The notes beneath the pieces were generated by a model. It did not search any database, was not told the DNA's origin, and worked only from the letters and a program-made list of their open reading frames with translations. From an uncultured Bacteroidales bacterium (GTDB taxonomy: Bacteria > Bacteroidota > Bacteroidia > Bacteroidales > UBA932), in contig CAKVAS010000003.1 in the NCBI GenBank assembly GCA_934725015.1, positions 62,001-126,000 of the forward strand: a stretch of DNA of 64,000 bases, in the 5' to 3' direction. The translations under genes were made by a program, and so were the position numbers. Shown here piece by piece: positions 41,903-50,671 of this stretch (positions are counted from its first letter, which is position 1; each line of letters starts with the position of its first letter).

Positions 41903-42688
41903 TTAATTCACAAAATCCGGTTCGTTCATCAGTATCGGCTTCAACCTTTCCTGCGCCATCCGTATCGTCTCCTGACAGGTCTTGCCGCCGCGCATCATCC
42001 TCACGCCGTTCTTGAACACGAGCCAGTCCTTGCCGGGATAGGCGGGATTCTGCTCCTGCTCCCGCGTGGAACATATCTTTTCCGACGGATATGGACTGTT
42101 GCTGCGGTTGTCAAGCCATACGATGTCATCTGCGGCGATGACGGTAAGCCCGCGAATCTTGTCGTCGAGGCATCTTGAGAGCTGTGCGGCGAAACTGTTC
42201 TCGCCATACCCGGCCTTGCAGCTGTGCAGGACTATCGAGAAGGGCTGTTTCTTCAGGGAGAGCAGGAGTTCATATTTCCGCAGGTGTTTCAATATCAGCC
42301 CCGCGACCTGCTCCGCCTTGAGGTATTGCCCGCCGATTTCTATCTCCTTCGTCGAGCCTCCCCCGTTCGGGAGTATGCCGTGCGCGACGATGTGGAATGA
42401 ATTGTCTTCGGTCCGGAGCCAATTGTGCACCGACTCTATGCCCGGAAGCCCCTCCGTCTCATATTCCGTGTCGGAAAGGAAAAAGTTGGCTGTCTGAAAA
42501 TTGACGGCAGCCTTATAGTTCACGATCCTCCCGTCGGCATCATAGCTGTCATTCTGAAGTCCGTGGGAATTTTGGTCATAGCATTTCTGGTAGCCCAGAA
42601 TCTTCTGAACCATCTCGTCGTAGGACTGTGCCGTCGTCATGACAAGCGGGCACAGCAGAATCAATATTGAAAGCGCTGTTCTTTTCAT
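41903..42688 (-). CDS. Secreted protein with caspase-like His/Cys pattern
   Basis: About 261 residues. ATG at 42688 gives a signal peptide (M-K-R-T-A-L to T-T-A-Q). The core reads F-H-I-V-A-H-G, then about 60 residues later I-V-L-H-S-C-K-A-G-Y-G, then T-V-I-A-A-D-D. A strand ending in H-G followed by a strand ending in S-C-x-x-G is the catalytic dyad layout of clan CD cysteine peptidases and related folds (caspase, C80, CHAT). So it may be a secreted protease or a catalytic relic. It sits between two other secreted proteins (gaps 10 and 17 nt). The similarity is by motif only. Confidence 0.6.
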   Translation of the reverse strand: MKRTALSILILLCPLVMTTAQSYDEMVQKILGYQKCYDQNSHGLQNDSYDADGRIVNYKAAVNFQTANFFLSDTEYETEGLPGIESVHNWLRTEDNSFHIVAHGILPNGGGSTKEIEIGGQYLKAEQVAGLILKHLRKYELLLSLKKQPFSIVLHSCKAGYGENSFAAQLSRCLDDKIRGLTVIAADDIVWLDNRSNSPYPSEKICSTREQEQNPAYPGKDWLVFKNGVRMMRGGKTCQETIRMAQERLKPILMNEPDFVN

Positions 42689-42698
42689 GGGAATCATT

Positions 42699-44015
42699 TT
42701 ATTGACACATACCGTTGTCACATTCTTTTCTGAGTACGGACAACACACGCTGTGCTGCCTTCCAGTCTTTATCTTCATCATGCGGCATTACGACTGGAGA
42801 AGAAGATTTATCTCTGGCAGCATTTTTACATTCTCCATCAACATAATCCACAACTCTTCTCAACATTCGCGTATCAACTTCTTTACTTTGTGGATTTGTG
42901 CAAACCTCAACGAGTTTATCCAAGACTTTTTCTCGAAGTTCATCATCTTTTACGATAGTATTCCAAAAGTGTCCGGAATTGTCTTTGCTGCCAGAGAATC
43001 GTAACAATTCACTATTCGCATCATTATAGTCAGGTTGATTTTCTTTGTCAACTGCAACTATCGCCTTTGCCAGAATTAGGTCGGCGTCAGCTTTCACACT
43101 TGCAACCGCATTTCCTAACTCCTTCTGCCGCTCCTCCTGAGATGATGCGCGCAGATAGAAAGAATTAATCGAGTTAGCCTTTTCATCAACCGATGCCTTT
43201 TCATTGTAGGAATATAATGCGTCGGCTTGAATACCCGGTTTGACAATCCCCTTTGCAGAGGACGCGGTTTGTTCTGAAGTCTCTGACTGCTTTTTCACCG
43301 CCAATGCAGGGTTAGTACTTTTCCTTTCTGAAGGATGCGTGACATTGACATACACCTCCGGTTTGACGGCGGGGTCGGAATTAGAATTGGCCGCGGCTAT
43401 TAAATTGGAGTTATCATTAATCGGTGCTTGAACTGTAGATTCATTCAACAGTTCAGGAAGCCAATCGTCTGCCTGAGAAGGAGAATCATACTCCTCCGCA
43501 GGCTGGAAATATTCCGCAACAGCCCCAATACCATCAGAAACGAAATCAAGAGCAGTCCCAATGCCATCAGAAACAGCTCCACCGACCTTATTTAATAAAT
43601 CAACGGAACTTTCCGCCGCGTCACAGGCAAGGCCGACTACACCTTCACGACGAGGTTCAATTATTGCGTAAGGATTAGAAGTGCATTTAAAGTGCTCTGA
43701 CGTGATTCCGGCGTTGATACCTTTTGTACTGTTCAACCCGAAACATTCCGCCACCTGTTTTTCAACTTCAGCCTTAGCATTTGCGGTCTTCATCGAAGCA
43801 TCCGTTTCCAACCTCTCCTTTACATATCGTTCCGCCTCATACCTCGATATAAAACGACCAAGCACCTTTCCCGAGCTTCTATAGACAACGACATATTTAC
43901 AATCATCAGGATTGTTTCGAGAGACAGTATTATACCCCTGAACCTGCCCACACAAGGGCAGCGGCACGGCAAAGGAAATTGCCGCCGACAAAAATAGAAT
44001 AATCCTCGTTTTCAT
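42699..44015 (-). CDS. Secreted protein of unknown function, first gene of operon
   Basis: About 438 residues. ATG at 44015 gives a signal peptide (M-K-T-R-I-I-L-F to L-P-L-C-G-Q). The first 110 residues include Y-V-V-V-Y-R-S-S-G-K-V-L-G-R-F and a charged helix. A central Gly/Ala-rich amphipathic stretch (V-G-G-A-V-S-D-G-I-G-T-A-L-D-F-V-S-D-G-I-G) could insert into membrane. The rest is Asn/Ser/Lys-rich and then helical, ending in C-Q. I do not recognise a domain. It follows the long structured leader RNA copy B and is co-transcribed with the caspase-like and TPR genes. Confidence 0.65.
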   Translation of the reverse strand: MKTRIILFLSAAISFAVPLPLCGQVQGYNTVSRNNPDDCKYVVVYRSSGKVLGRFISRYEAERYVKERLETDASMKTANAKAEVEKQVAECFGLNSTKGINAGITSEHFKCTSNPYAIIEPRREGVVGLACDAAESSVDLLNKVGGAVSDGIGTALDFVSDGIGAVAEYFQPAEEYDSPSQADDWLPELLNESTVQAPINDNSNLIAAANSNSDPAVKPEVYVNVTHPSERKSTNPALAVKKQSETSEQTASSAKGIVKPGIQADALYSYNEKASVDEKANSINSFYLRASSQEERQKELGNAVASVKADADLILAKAIVAVDKENQPDYNDANSELLRFSGSKDNSGHFWNTIVKDDELREKVLDKLVEVCTNPQSKEVDTRMLRRVVDYVDGECKNAARDKSSSPVVMPHDEDKDWKAAQRVLSVLRKECDNGMCQ

Positions 44016-44243
44016 AAGTCCTCCCCAGCGTTCCGGCCTCAGGAACAACTGCTTCATACAACAAAGAAAGTGTGAGGCCGAATCCGATTGCTTGAATGAA
44101 GGTTGTGGAAAGACCCATAGGCTTACAAACGAATACGCAACCCCACACCGGAACAGAAAACTTCCACATTTTCATTCTGAACAGTGCGAAAACACTTTCA
44201 ATATGTCAGTCGCAGGCACAAGACCCACGACGCGACAAATTTA
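44016..44243 (-). ncRNA. Structured leader RNA, copy B
   Basis: The minus-strand -7 box TAaaTTTG (44236-44243) starts a leader of about 215 nt before the gene starting at 44015. It has a 5' hairpin (GTCGC/GCGAC), the block GACATATTGAAAGTGTTTTC with its AGTG/CACT mini-stem, the block GGTGTGGGGTTG, and a 3' hairpin GGCCTCA/TGAGGCC (44035-44079) enclosing CACTTTCTTTGTT. A reading frame exists in it (44175-43930) but it has no family support. Homologous to 3532-3802 and 60314-60609. Confidence 0.6.
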
Positions 44244-44278
44244 GGAAAACTTTTTAAGTTGTCAAAACGGCTACAGTC

Positions 44279-44968
44279 TTACAGCCGGGACAGGAGGGCG
44301 GAGCGGTAGCTGTCGCCGACGGGGAGGGACTTGTCGCCTTCCATCAGGACCATGCCGCCGCTGAGTTCGACGAGGCGGGCGAGGTTGATGACATAGGAGC
44401 GGTGGATGCGGATGAAGAGCCTGGGCGGGAGCTTTTCGAGAAGTTTGGGAAAGCTCATCAGGACGACCTTGGGCATCGGTTCGCTGCGGAGATAGATTTT
44501 GAGGTACTCGCTCATGCTCTCGACATAGACGATGTCGGCAATCTCCACCTTTATAATCTTGTAGTCAGCCTTGAAAAACACGAAGCCGTCCTGCTGACCA
44601 GCGGCCGCCAGCAGTTCAAGCCGGGCCTTCACCTTCTCCGCCGACGAGATGAACTCGCCCAGGGTGAACGGCTTGAGAAGATAATCGACGGCATCGACCT
44701 TGAACCCCTCCACGGCATATTCCGAATACGCGGTGGTGAACACCGTCAGCGGAGGATTACGGAGACTGCGGACAAGCTCGATTCCCGACAGGTCAGGCAT
44801 ATTGATGTCTATAAACATCGCATCCACAGCGTTGTCCGTCAGATACTTCCGAGCCTCAAGGGCGCTGGAGAACGATGCCGCCAACTCAAGAAACGGCACC
44901 TGCGAGATGTATTTTTCAATCTGTCCGAGCGCCAGCGGCTCGTCATCCACGGCAATAACTCTTATCAT
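44279..44968 (-). CDS. LytTR-family response regulator
   Basis: 229 residues. The receiver domain (1-120) has D-D-E at 8-10, phospho-acceptor D54 in F-I-D-I-N-M-P-D, and L-K-P-F. The LytTR DNA-binding domain (about 130-229) has Y-V-E-S-M-S-E-Y, L-P-P-R-L-F-I-R-I-H-R-S-Y-V-I-N. It is partnered with the sensor kinase encoded 56 nt upstream. LytTR proteins bind pairs of about 9-bp direct repeats two helical turns apart, which fits the 21-bp-period repeats at 46600-46641. Confidence 0.93.
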   Translation of the reverse strand: MIRVIAVDDEPLALGQIEKYISQVPFLELAASFSSALEARKYLTDNAVDAMFIDINMPDLSGIELVRSLRNPPLTVFTTAYSEYAVEGFKVDAVDYLLKPFTLGEFISSAEKVKARLELLAAAGQQDGFVFFKADYKIIKVEIADIVYVESMSEYLKIYLRSEPMPKVVLMSFPKLLEKLPPRLFIRIHRSYVINLARLVELSGGMVLMEGDKSLPVGDSYRSALLSRL

Positions 44969-45024
44969 ATCCCGTCAGTTTTACAATTCAAGTTCCGCAA
45001 GTCTTCTAACACTTTTGCCCCCTC

Positions 45025-46332
45025 TTACCATACCTGTCGTGCAGCCTCCACAGCACCTGACAGCGGCTGCGACGGGAGGACAATCAGCACATCATATTCA
45101 GTGTCCCTGCGGTCGAGATGGAGCACATACCTGTCCCCGTAAAGCAGTGACAGCCTTTTGCTTATATTCTCAAGTCCCACGCCTCCGGCCTTTTCCTTTC
45201 CGCCGCCCGGCGCAAGAGAGTTAACGCAGCGGAAAATCACCTTGTCGCCATCGACCGAAACCGAAAGTCGGATGAAGCTCTCCGACTCATAGCTCACTCC
45301 ATGCTTGAAGGCATTCTCGACAATGGTCGCCATCAGCAGCGGAGGCACCTGCGCGGAGAGGGGGCCATCAGGAAAGCTGTAGTCAATCCGGACACTGTCC
45401 GTGTAGCGCAGCCGCATGAGATAAAGATAGTGCCTGAGGAAGTCAATCTCCTTCGCCAAATCTACCGTCGGTCCGCTGCTGTCGTAGAGGACGTGCCTCA
45501 TCAGACGGGACAGCTCCACGATGCTCTCCTTCGCCTTCTCCGGGGAAATATCCACCAGCGCATGAATGTTGTTCAGCGTGTTCATGAAAAAATGCGGGTT
45601 TATCTGATACCTCAGACACTCCAGACGATACTCAAGATTCTCCCGCTCCAGTCCCTCCAGACGGCGTTTTTCCTGCGCGTAGCGGCTGTAGTACTTCGCC
45701 CCGAGATTGACACCGAGCATCATCACGGCAAGGATAATCTTGAATATCGAAGGATTTACCGGACGGCCCTCATCATCGTGGTGCGGAGGCTCGGGAGGAC
45801 GCTCTCCGTGAAAATGTCCCTGACCGCGTCGTCTGTCTTCTTCGTCCCAATCGTCGTAGAGGAAATATTCGTCGTCGCCCAGAGTCCTGTCTCCATGGGA
45901 GTATTCGTCGTCGGTGAGATTTTCCGGGGATATGCGTCCGTCATGATGAGCCATGTCTTCAGGCCGGTGACGCATGAATCCGTCGAAATAGAGGATGTAC
46001 GCCGAAAAGACCCCGAGGAGCGCGAAGGTGCAGAGTATGTATGGAACCGTCTTTTTTCTGACGACGAGCATCGGGGCGAGTACGAGGTCATGGACGGCGA
46101 AGAGGACTATGAAAGGAAGCGTAGGAAGCAGCAGCCTGCGCAAAAAGAGTTTCATAAACGGAAGCCCGACACCCGACTTGAAATCGTACAGGGCGACGAA
46201 CAGTTCCACGAACAGCACCAACGCCCAGACTATAGTCCCGGCAATCAGTCCCCTGTGTCCGGCGAAAAACGCCATGATTCTTTTGAATCCGGACGTATTC
46301 ATATTAAGAACTCGCTTCAATCTTTCTCGCAT
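45025..46332 (-). CDS. LytS-type sensor histidine kinase with His/Asp-rich loop
   Basis: About 435 residues. Four transmembrane helices within about 25-115, then an extraordinarily acidic and His-rich loop (about 120-190, e.g. D-M-A-H-H-D-G, D-D-E-Y, G-H-F-H-G, P-P-H-H-D-D), another helix at about 195-215, and the His_kinase domain (Y-Q-I-N-P-H-F-F-M-N-T-L-N with the phospho-accepting His) plus the ATPase end (N-A-F-K-H-G, G-V-G-L-E-N). The loop is probably periplasmic and may bind divalent metal. A start at 46302 (MNTSGF) is also possible. It is divergent from the Cthe_2159-like gene. Confidence 0.9.
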   Translation of the reverse strand: MRERLKRVLNMNTSGFKRIMAFFAGHRGLIAGTIVWALVLFVELFVALYDFKSGVGLPFMKLFLRRLLLPTLPFIVLFAVHDLVLAPMLVVRKKTVPYILCTFALLGVFSAYILYFDGFMRHRPEDMAHHDGRISPENLTDDEYSHGDRTLGDDEYFLYDDWDEEDRRRGQGHFHGERPPEPPHHDDEGRPVNPSIFKIILAVMMLGVNLGAKYYSRYAQEKRRLEGLERENLEYRLECLRYQINPHFFMNTLNNIHALVDISPEKAKESIVELSRLMRHVLYDSSGPTVDLAKEIDFLRHYLYLMRLRYTDSVRIDYSFPDGPLSAQVPPLLMATIVENAFKHGVSYESESFIRLSVSVDGDKVIFRCVNSLAPGGGKEKAGGVGLENISKRLSLLYGDRYVLHLDRRDTEYDVLIVLPSQPLSGAVEAARQVW

Positions 46333-46569
46333 TTAGAAACCTTCAAAAAATAACCTGCATCATCTTTCTCATCCTTTTCGGTCTATATTTATTTTCTCAT
46401 CAGTCGTGTACATCCAGTACACTCCCTCTTCCAAAAGAAATCTATACTCGAAAATAATTGACAAATCTGACGCAGTTTATTTTTTTCATGTTTCTTATTT
46501 TATGTGTTCATTCTTTGGGTGTCTCCGGGGCCTCATCGGTCATATATCCCCGCAACCTGTTGCACGACG

Positions 46570-46673
46570 CAAAATTAGCACTTTGTTTTCATTCGCGGAG
46601 GGGCGTTCGCTGAAGAAATCGGGGCGTTCGTTGAAAAAAGGTGCTAACTTTGTGGGGTGCCAGCATAACTTTG
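46570..46673. promoter_or_regulatory. Divergent promoters with 21-bp-period direct repeats (probable LytTR sites)
   Basis: A minus-strand box TAatTTTG (46570-46577) faces the kinase gene. On the plus strand GGGGCGTTCGyTGAA occurs at 46600 and 46621 (period 21), directly followed by two TAacTTTG boxes at 46645-46652 and 46666-46673, also 21 bp apart. Tandem sites two turns apart immediately before the -33 position are typical of LytTR activators. The remaining part of 46333-46569 shows nothing recognisable. Confidence 0.6.
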
Positions 46674-46700
46674 GCGCAGAAACCATTGAAAGTTACTGTC

Positions 46701-48395
46701 ATGAAAAGGTATCATGTAGAAAGGCTTCACGCAAAGACTGCCGGCAGCATCGCGATGCTGCTGATGCTCTCCGCTTGCAGCGGCAACTGGATTACGGTCA
46801 CCGACGACCCCGTCACTGACGATCCGTCTGACGAGGGCGGAATCACGGCCGTTGACGGGACAATCAGCATAGTCTATTCCTCAGACGGGGCGACGGTCAG
46901 CGGCGACGAGCTCGGCATCGTGAGCGTCGATGGGAACGACGTCACGGTCATCAACACTTCGGAAAGCTGCTTCACCTACGAACTCAGCGGAACGGCGTCC
47001 GACGGATTCTTCAAGCTCTACAGCGACGCCAAGCAGACAATCAGCCTCAAGAACCTGAGCCTGACGAACCCTGACGGGGCGGCGATTAGCAACCAGAGCC
47101 ACAAATACACTTCCGTCATCGTCAGCGGGACGAACTCCCTCGCGGACGGCGGCGTCAATTCTTCCGGCGCCTACAACGACGAAAGCTCCGACGAGGACAT
47201 GAAGGCGGCCTTTTTCAGCGAGGGGCAGCTCATCTTCAGCGGCGACGGAAGCCTCACGGTGACGGCTGTCGGCAAGGCGGGCATCACAAGCGACGACTAC
47301 ATCAGAATCACCGAGAATCCCACAATAACTGTTTCATCAAAGTCCGGACACGGAATCCGGGGCAAGGAGAAGGTTCTCGTCGAAGGCGGAACTGTCGGGG
47401 TTTCAGTCGCCGGAACTGGCAAGAAAGGCATCAGCACCGACGGAAACTTCTATCAGTCAGCGGGAAGCGTCACGATAAGTTCGACAAGCGCGGCCGGGAC
47501 AGTCGATAACGAGCTCACCGGTGCGGCCGGAATCAGGGCGGACACGGCCTTCGCGATTGAGGGCGGCTCGCTTGAAATCACGGTCAGCGGAACCGGAGCC
47601 AAGGGAATAAACTGCGACGGGGACGGACATTTCAACGGAGGAACTGTCAAGGTCACCGCCACAGGCTCGAACTACGGCAGCGGCGGCAGCCAGAGACCGG
47701 GATGGGGCTCGTCTTCAGACTCGGACACGAAAGCCGCGAAGGGCATCAAGTTCGACGGGAGTCTCTACTTTGGCGGAGCCGACGTCACGGCTTCCGCATC
47801 CTCCCACGAGGCGATTGAGGCAAAGGGCAGCATCAGCATCTCCGCAGGCAGCGTCAGCGCGACGTCGAGCGACGACGCGATAAATTCCGGCTCCGACATG
47901 ACCATAACGGGCGGAAAGATCTATGCCTTCTCTTCCGGCAACGACGGGCTTGACGCGAACGGGAACATGTATGTAAAAGGAGGCTACGTCTATGCGGTCG
48001 GCTCAGGCAGTCCCGAGGTCGCGCTCGACGCCAACTCCGAGGGAGGCTACAAGCTCTACATCAGCGGAGGTTCCCTCATCGCGTTCGGAGGCATCGAATC
48101 GGGCTCCAGCATCACGCAGCCGGTGATAAACGTCACGAGCTGGACGGCGAACGCATCCTACTCGCTATGCAATACTGACGGTGAGGAACTGCTTGGATTC
48201 ACGGCGCCGGCAAAGGGCGGCAGCGGCATAGTCCTCTCGCACCCGGACCTCGTGAGCGGCAGCAGCTACACCCTCAAGAGCGGCTCGACAAGTTCTACCG
48301 TCACGGCGTCTCTCAGTTCTTCCGGCAGCACCGGTGGCGGCCAGGGCGGAGGAGGATTTCCGGGAGGGGGCGGCGGGCCGGGTGGCCGTCACTGA
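46701..48395 (+). CDS. Cthe_2159-like carbohydrate-binding beta-helix lipoprotein
   Basis: 564 residues. ATG at 46701 gives a lipoprotein signal (L-M-L-S-A-C). The body is a long series of parallel beta-helix turns rich in G, S, D and T (N-L-S-L-T-N-P-D-G-A-A-I, K-A-A-F-F-S-E-G-Q-L, G-I-T-S-D-D-Y-I-R-I, G-H-G-I-R-G-K), matching the Cthe_2159 family whose founder binds acidic polysaccharides with calcium. The tail is Ser/Gly-rich ending in repeated G-G-G. It is the first gene downstream of the putative LytTR sites, and the following genes suggest a surface polyanion module. Confidence 0.82.
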   Translation: MKRYHVERLHAKTAGSIAMLLMLSACSGNWITVTDDPVTDDPSDEGGITAVDGTISIVYSSDGATVSGDELGIVSVDGNDVTVINTSESCFTYELSGTASDGFFKLYSDAKQTISLKNLSLTNPDGAAISNQSHKYTSVIVSGTNSLADGGVNSSGAYNDESSDEDMKAAFFSEGQLIFSGDGSLTVTAVGKAGITSDDYIRITENPTITVSSKSGHGIRGKEKVLVEGGTVGVSVAGTGKKGISTDGNFYQSAGSVTISSTSAAGTVDNELTGAAGIRADTAFAIEGGSLEITVSGTGAKGINCDGDGHFNGGTVKVTATGSNYGSGGSQRPGWGSSSDSDTKAAKGIKFDGSLYFGGADVTASASSHEAIEAKGSISISAGSVSATSSDDAINSGSDMTITGGKIYAFSSGNDGLDANGNMYVKGGYVYAVGSGSPEVALDANSEGGYKLYISGGSLIAFGGIESGSSITQPVINVTSWTANASYSLCNTDGEELLGFTAPAKGGSGIVLSHPDLVSGSSYTLKSGSTSSTVTASLSSSGSTGGGQGGGGFPGGGGGPGGRH

Positions 48396-48473
48396 CTTAC
48401 GGGGCGAATAAAAAGCGGATTGCACTCCATCTTTTTCTTCATCCCCTACCCTCAAGTATCATCACATAGGGAA

Positions 48474-48531
48474 GATTGATATAGATTGATATAGATTGAT
48501 ATAGATTGATATAGATTGATATAGATTGATA
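48474..48531. repeat. Six tandem copies of the 10-bp unit GATTGATATA
   Basis: Copies start every 10 bp from 48474 to 48524 and end 10 nt before the ATG of the next gene. One copy per helical turn in a leader or promoter position could vary expression by copy-number change. Confidence 0.85.
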
Positions 48532-48540
48532 CACAATTAT

Positions 48541-48954
48541 ATGAAAAGAAAAATTTTACTCGCGACGCTCATTTTCACGGCATTCGGCATTTCGCTGACG
48601 GCACAGGAGACGACGAAACCCTCGAAAAGCAATATGACCCTGAAGGAATGGAAGATCGATGCGGCGACGAACCAGAAGGAGCTCGATCATGTGACGATTT
48701 ACAACGAAAACGGCAGGAAGGTCGAGGAAATCGAGTACGACAGCAAGGGAGTCAAGTGGCGGAAGAAATATGAAATCGGGCCGAACGGGAAAATAGCCCG
48801 CGAGTTCGTCTATAACGGCGCAAACAAGCTTGACAATGTCAGAAAATACGAATTTGACGAGTTCGGACGCAAGAAAACGGAATATGTCTATGACGCGAAA
48901 GGAAGGCTCAAGCGGTACAAGGTCTATGAATATATCCCCGGAGAAGGTAACTGA
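48541..48954 (+). CDS. Small secreted YD-like repeat protein
   Basis: 137 residues with a signal peptide (M-K-R-K-I-L to S-L-T-A-Q). After a short linker, three to four repeats of the form Y-N/D-x-x-G-R/K-x (Y-N-E-N-G-R-K, Y-D-S-K-G-V-K, Y-N-G-A-N-K-L, F-D-E-F-G-R-K, Y-D-A-K-G-R-L) resemble RHS/YD or YwqK-type repeats. It is short, so it is not an RHS toxin. It is 10 nt ahead of the VTC-domain gene and probably co-transcribed. Confidence 0.7.
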   Translation: MKRKILLATLIFTAFGISLTAQETTKPSKSNMTLKEWKIDAATNQKELDHVTIYNENGRKVEEIEYDSKGVKWRKKYEIGPNGKIAREFVYNGANKLDNVRKYEFDEFGRKKTEYVYDAKGRLKRYKVYEYIPGEGN

Positions 48955-48964
48955 CACGGGATAT

Positions 48965-49834
48965 ATGGAAGCGGCGGGCCGCACTCCCGCCTCGACGGAT
49001 TGCATTGACGCAGGTCATGGCAGTCTGACAGCCATCAGAGACCGGCTCGCCGCCTTCGCGCCCATCACGCTTGAGGAGATGGACTCAATCAGGCTGATGA
49101 ACCGCATTGACAGCAAGTATCTCACCGACACGCTTGAACTCAAGGCGCTGCTTGAAGATGCGGCCGCACATGGCTACCGTGTCTTTGAGCAGGACGGCGA
49201 GAGACTGCACGGCTACGACAGCATCTACTTCGACACCCCTTCGCTCAGGATGTTCACCGAGCACAGGCGCGGAAAGGCGGTGAGGCAGAAGGTGCGGACG
49301 AGGATGTACCGGCAGTCCGGGCTATGCTTCCTTGAAGTGAAGCGCAAGAACAACCACGGCAGGACGAAAAAGAAAAGGATCCCCGTTCCGGCCACGCTCT
49401 TTGAAGATTTTCGCGGCAATGAAGAGGTCTGCTCATGGATAGCGGGACATTCGGACTATGATGCGAAGTCCATATCCCCGTCGCTTGAGACCTCGTTCAG
49501 CCGCATAACATTGGTAAACAAGGGCTTGAGCGAGCGCCTGACCATAGATTTGTCCGTCTCGTTCCGCAATTTCAGAACCGGAGCCGTCGCTGACATGGGA
49601 GACGCGGTCATCATCGAGCTGAAGCAGGACGGGCGGCTACGCAGCGAGATGCAGGACATCCTGCTGCGGCACAGGGTGAAGCCGATGAGGGTCAGCAAGT
49701 ACTGCATCGGCATAGTCTCAACCGACTCCGGAGTGCATCCGGGACGATTCAAGCAAAAGCTCAGAACGATAGAAAAGATTAACAAAAACTTTTATTTAAG
49801 ATGTTACAGACCTGTTATACTACAGCCGCTTTAG
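48965..49834 (+). CDS. VTC-domain polyphosphate polymerase-like protein
   Basis: About 289 residues. Tunnel-type VTC motifs: R-L-M-N-R-I-D-S-K-Y, S-I-Y-F-D-T-P-S-L-R-M, K-V-R-T-R-M-Y, F-L-E-V-K-R-K-N, I-T-L-V-N-K, V-I-I-E-L-K-Q-D-G, and R-V-S-K-Y-C-I-G. Eukaryotic VTC4 makes polyphosphate from ATP; bacterial homologues next to DUF4956 are thought to act similarly. The ATG at 48965 is chosen because an earlier frame would run inside the preceding gene. The C-terminus overlaps the DUF4956 gene if that gene starts at 49801. Confidence 0.85.
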   Translation: MEAAGRTPASTDCIDAGHGSLTAIRDRLAAFAPITLEEMDSIRLMNRIDSKYLTDTLELKALLEDAAAHGYRVFEQDGERLHGYDSIYFDTPSLRMFTEHRRGKAVRQKVRTRMYRQSGLCFLEVKRKNNHGRTKKKRIPVPATLFEDFRGNEEVCSWIAGHSDYDAKSISPSLETSFSRITLVNKGLSERLTIDLSVSFRNFRTGAVADMGDAVIIELKQDGRLRSEMQDILLRHRVKPMRVSKYCIGIVSTDSGVHPGRFKQKLRTIEKINKNFYLRCYRPVILQPL

Positions 49835-50568
49835 ACGAGAGCGAGCTCATCCAGACGCTCGTGGAGCCGGTCATGACGACGGCGCAGAGCCTCGGCGAAC
49901 TCGCCCTGCGGTTCTTCCTCAACCTTCTCGTCTGCTGGATTCTCGTGCATTTCTTCTACTATCCGAAAAGCCGCCGCAAGGACTATGTGTTCACGTTCCT
50001 GACCTTCTCCTCGGCGATGCTCCTGCTGCTCTACGCCATGGGTAGGGTCGATGTGGGAGTGGGCCTCACCCTCGGACTCTTCGCGATTTTCGGCGTCATC
50101 CGCTACCGCACGGAGACCGTTCCTATACGCGAGATGACCTACCTGTTCATCATCATCGCCCTCTCTGCCGTCAACGGCCTTACCCCGCTTTTCAGGGTGG
50201 CCGGTATGGGCGAACCGACGGCTCACTATGCTCTCGGCTGGGGCGACCTCGCAGTGGCGGTTTCAGCCAACGCGCTGTCAGTCATCCTGATATGGATTCT
50301 CGAAAGCAGCCGCAGTCTGCGCAGGAACGCGTCCAAGCTTATCCTCTACGACCGCATAGACCTCATTGTGCCGGAACGCCGCGACGAGCTTTTCGATGAC
50401 ATCCGGCAGCGCTGCGGCATAGTCCCGACCGACGTCGAAATCGGAAACATCGACTTTCTGAAGGATTCCGCATATATAAAGGTATATTACGAGACGGACG
50501 GGAAATCGGCCTCGACGATGGACGGGATTGTCCGGAACAAGCAGTTCGTCGAGAATCAGGAGTTTTAA
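49801..50568 (+). CDS. DUF4956 membrane protein
   Basis: Up to 255 residues. Four or more transmembrane helices (F-F-L-N-L-L-V-C-W-I-L-V, F-T-F-L-T-F-S-S-A-M-L-L-L, G-L-T-L-G-L-F-A-I-F-G-V-I-R-Y-R-T) followed by a cytoplasmic alpha/beta domain with I-V-P-E-R-R-D-E-L and S-A-Y-I-K-V-Y-Y. G-L-F-A-I-F-G-V-I-R-Y-R-T is the DUF4956 hallmark. The family co-occurs with VTC proteins. The start at 49801 overlaps the VTC gene by 34 nt; ATG at 49873 is an alternative. Confidence 0.85.
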   Translation: MLQTCYTTAALDESELIQTLVEPVMTTAQSLGELALRFFLNLLVCWILVHFFYYPKSRRKDYVFTFLTFSSAMLLLLYAMGRVDVGVGLTLGLFAIFGVIRYRTETVPIREMTYLFIIIALSAVNGLTPLFRVAGMGEPTAHYALGWGDLAVAVSANALSVILIWILESSRSLRRNASKLILYDRIDLIVPERRDELFDDIRQRCGIVPTDVEIGNIDFLKDSAYIKVYYETDGKSASTMDGIVRNKQFVENQEF

Positions 50569-50671
50569 GGGATTTCCGGAAAAATTCGCCCGGCGCACAT
50601 AACATTTTTTATCATAATCGTCTTATACATTGCCTGCGGGCTGCAGGCTCGAAACCCAAAATAAAAGAACA

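Noticed and set aside
43930..44175. 81-residue protein within leader RNA copy B
   Set aside because: It overlaps the conserved RNA blocks, has no homologous frame in copies A or C and no recognisable features.
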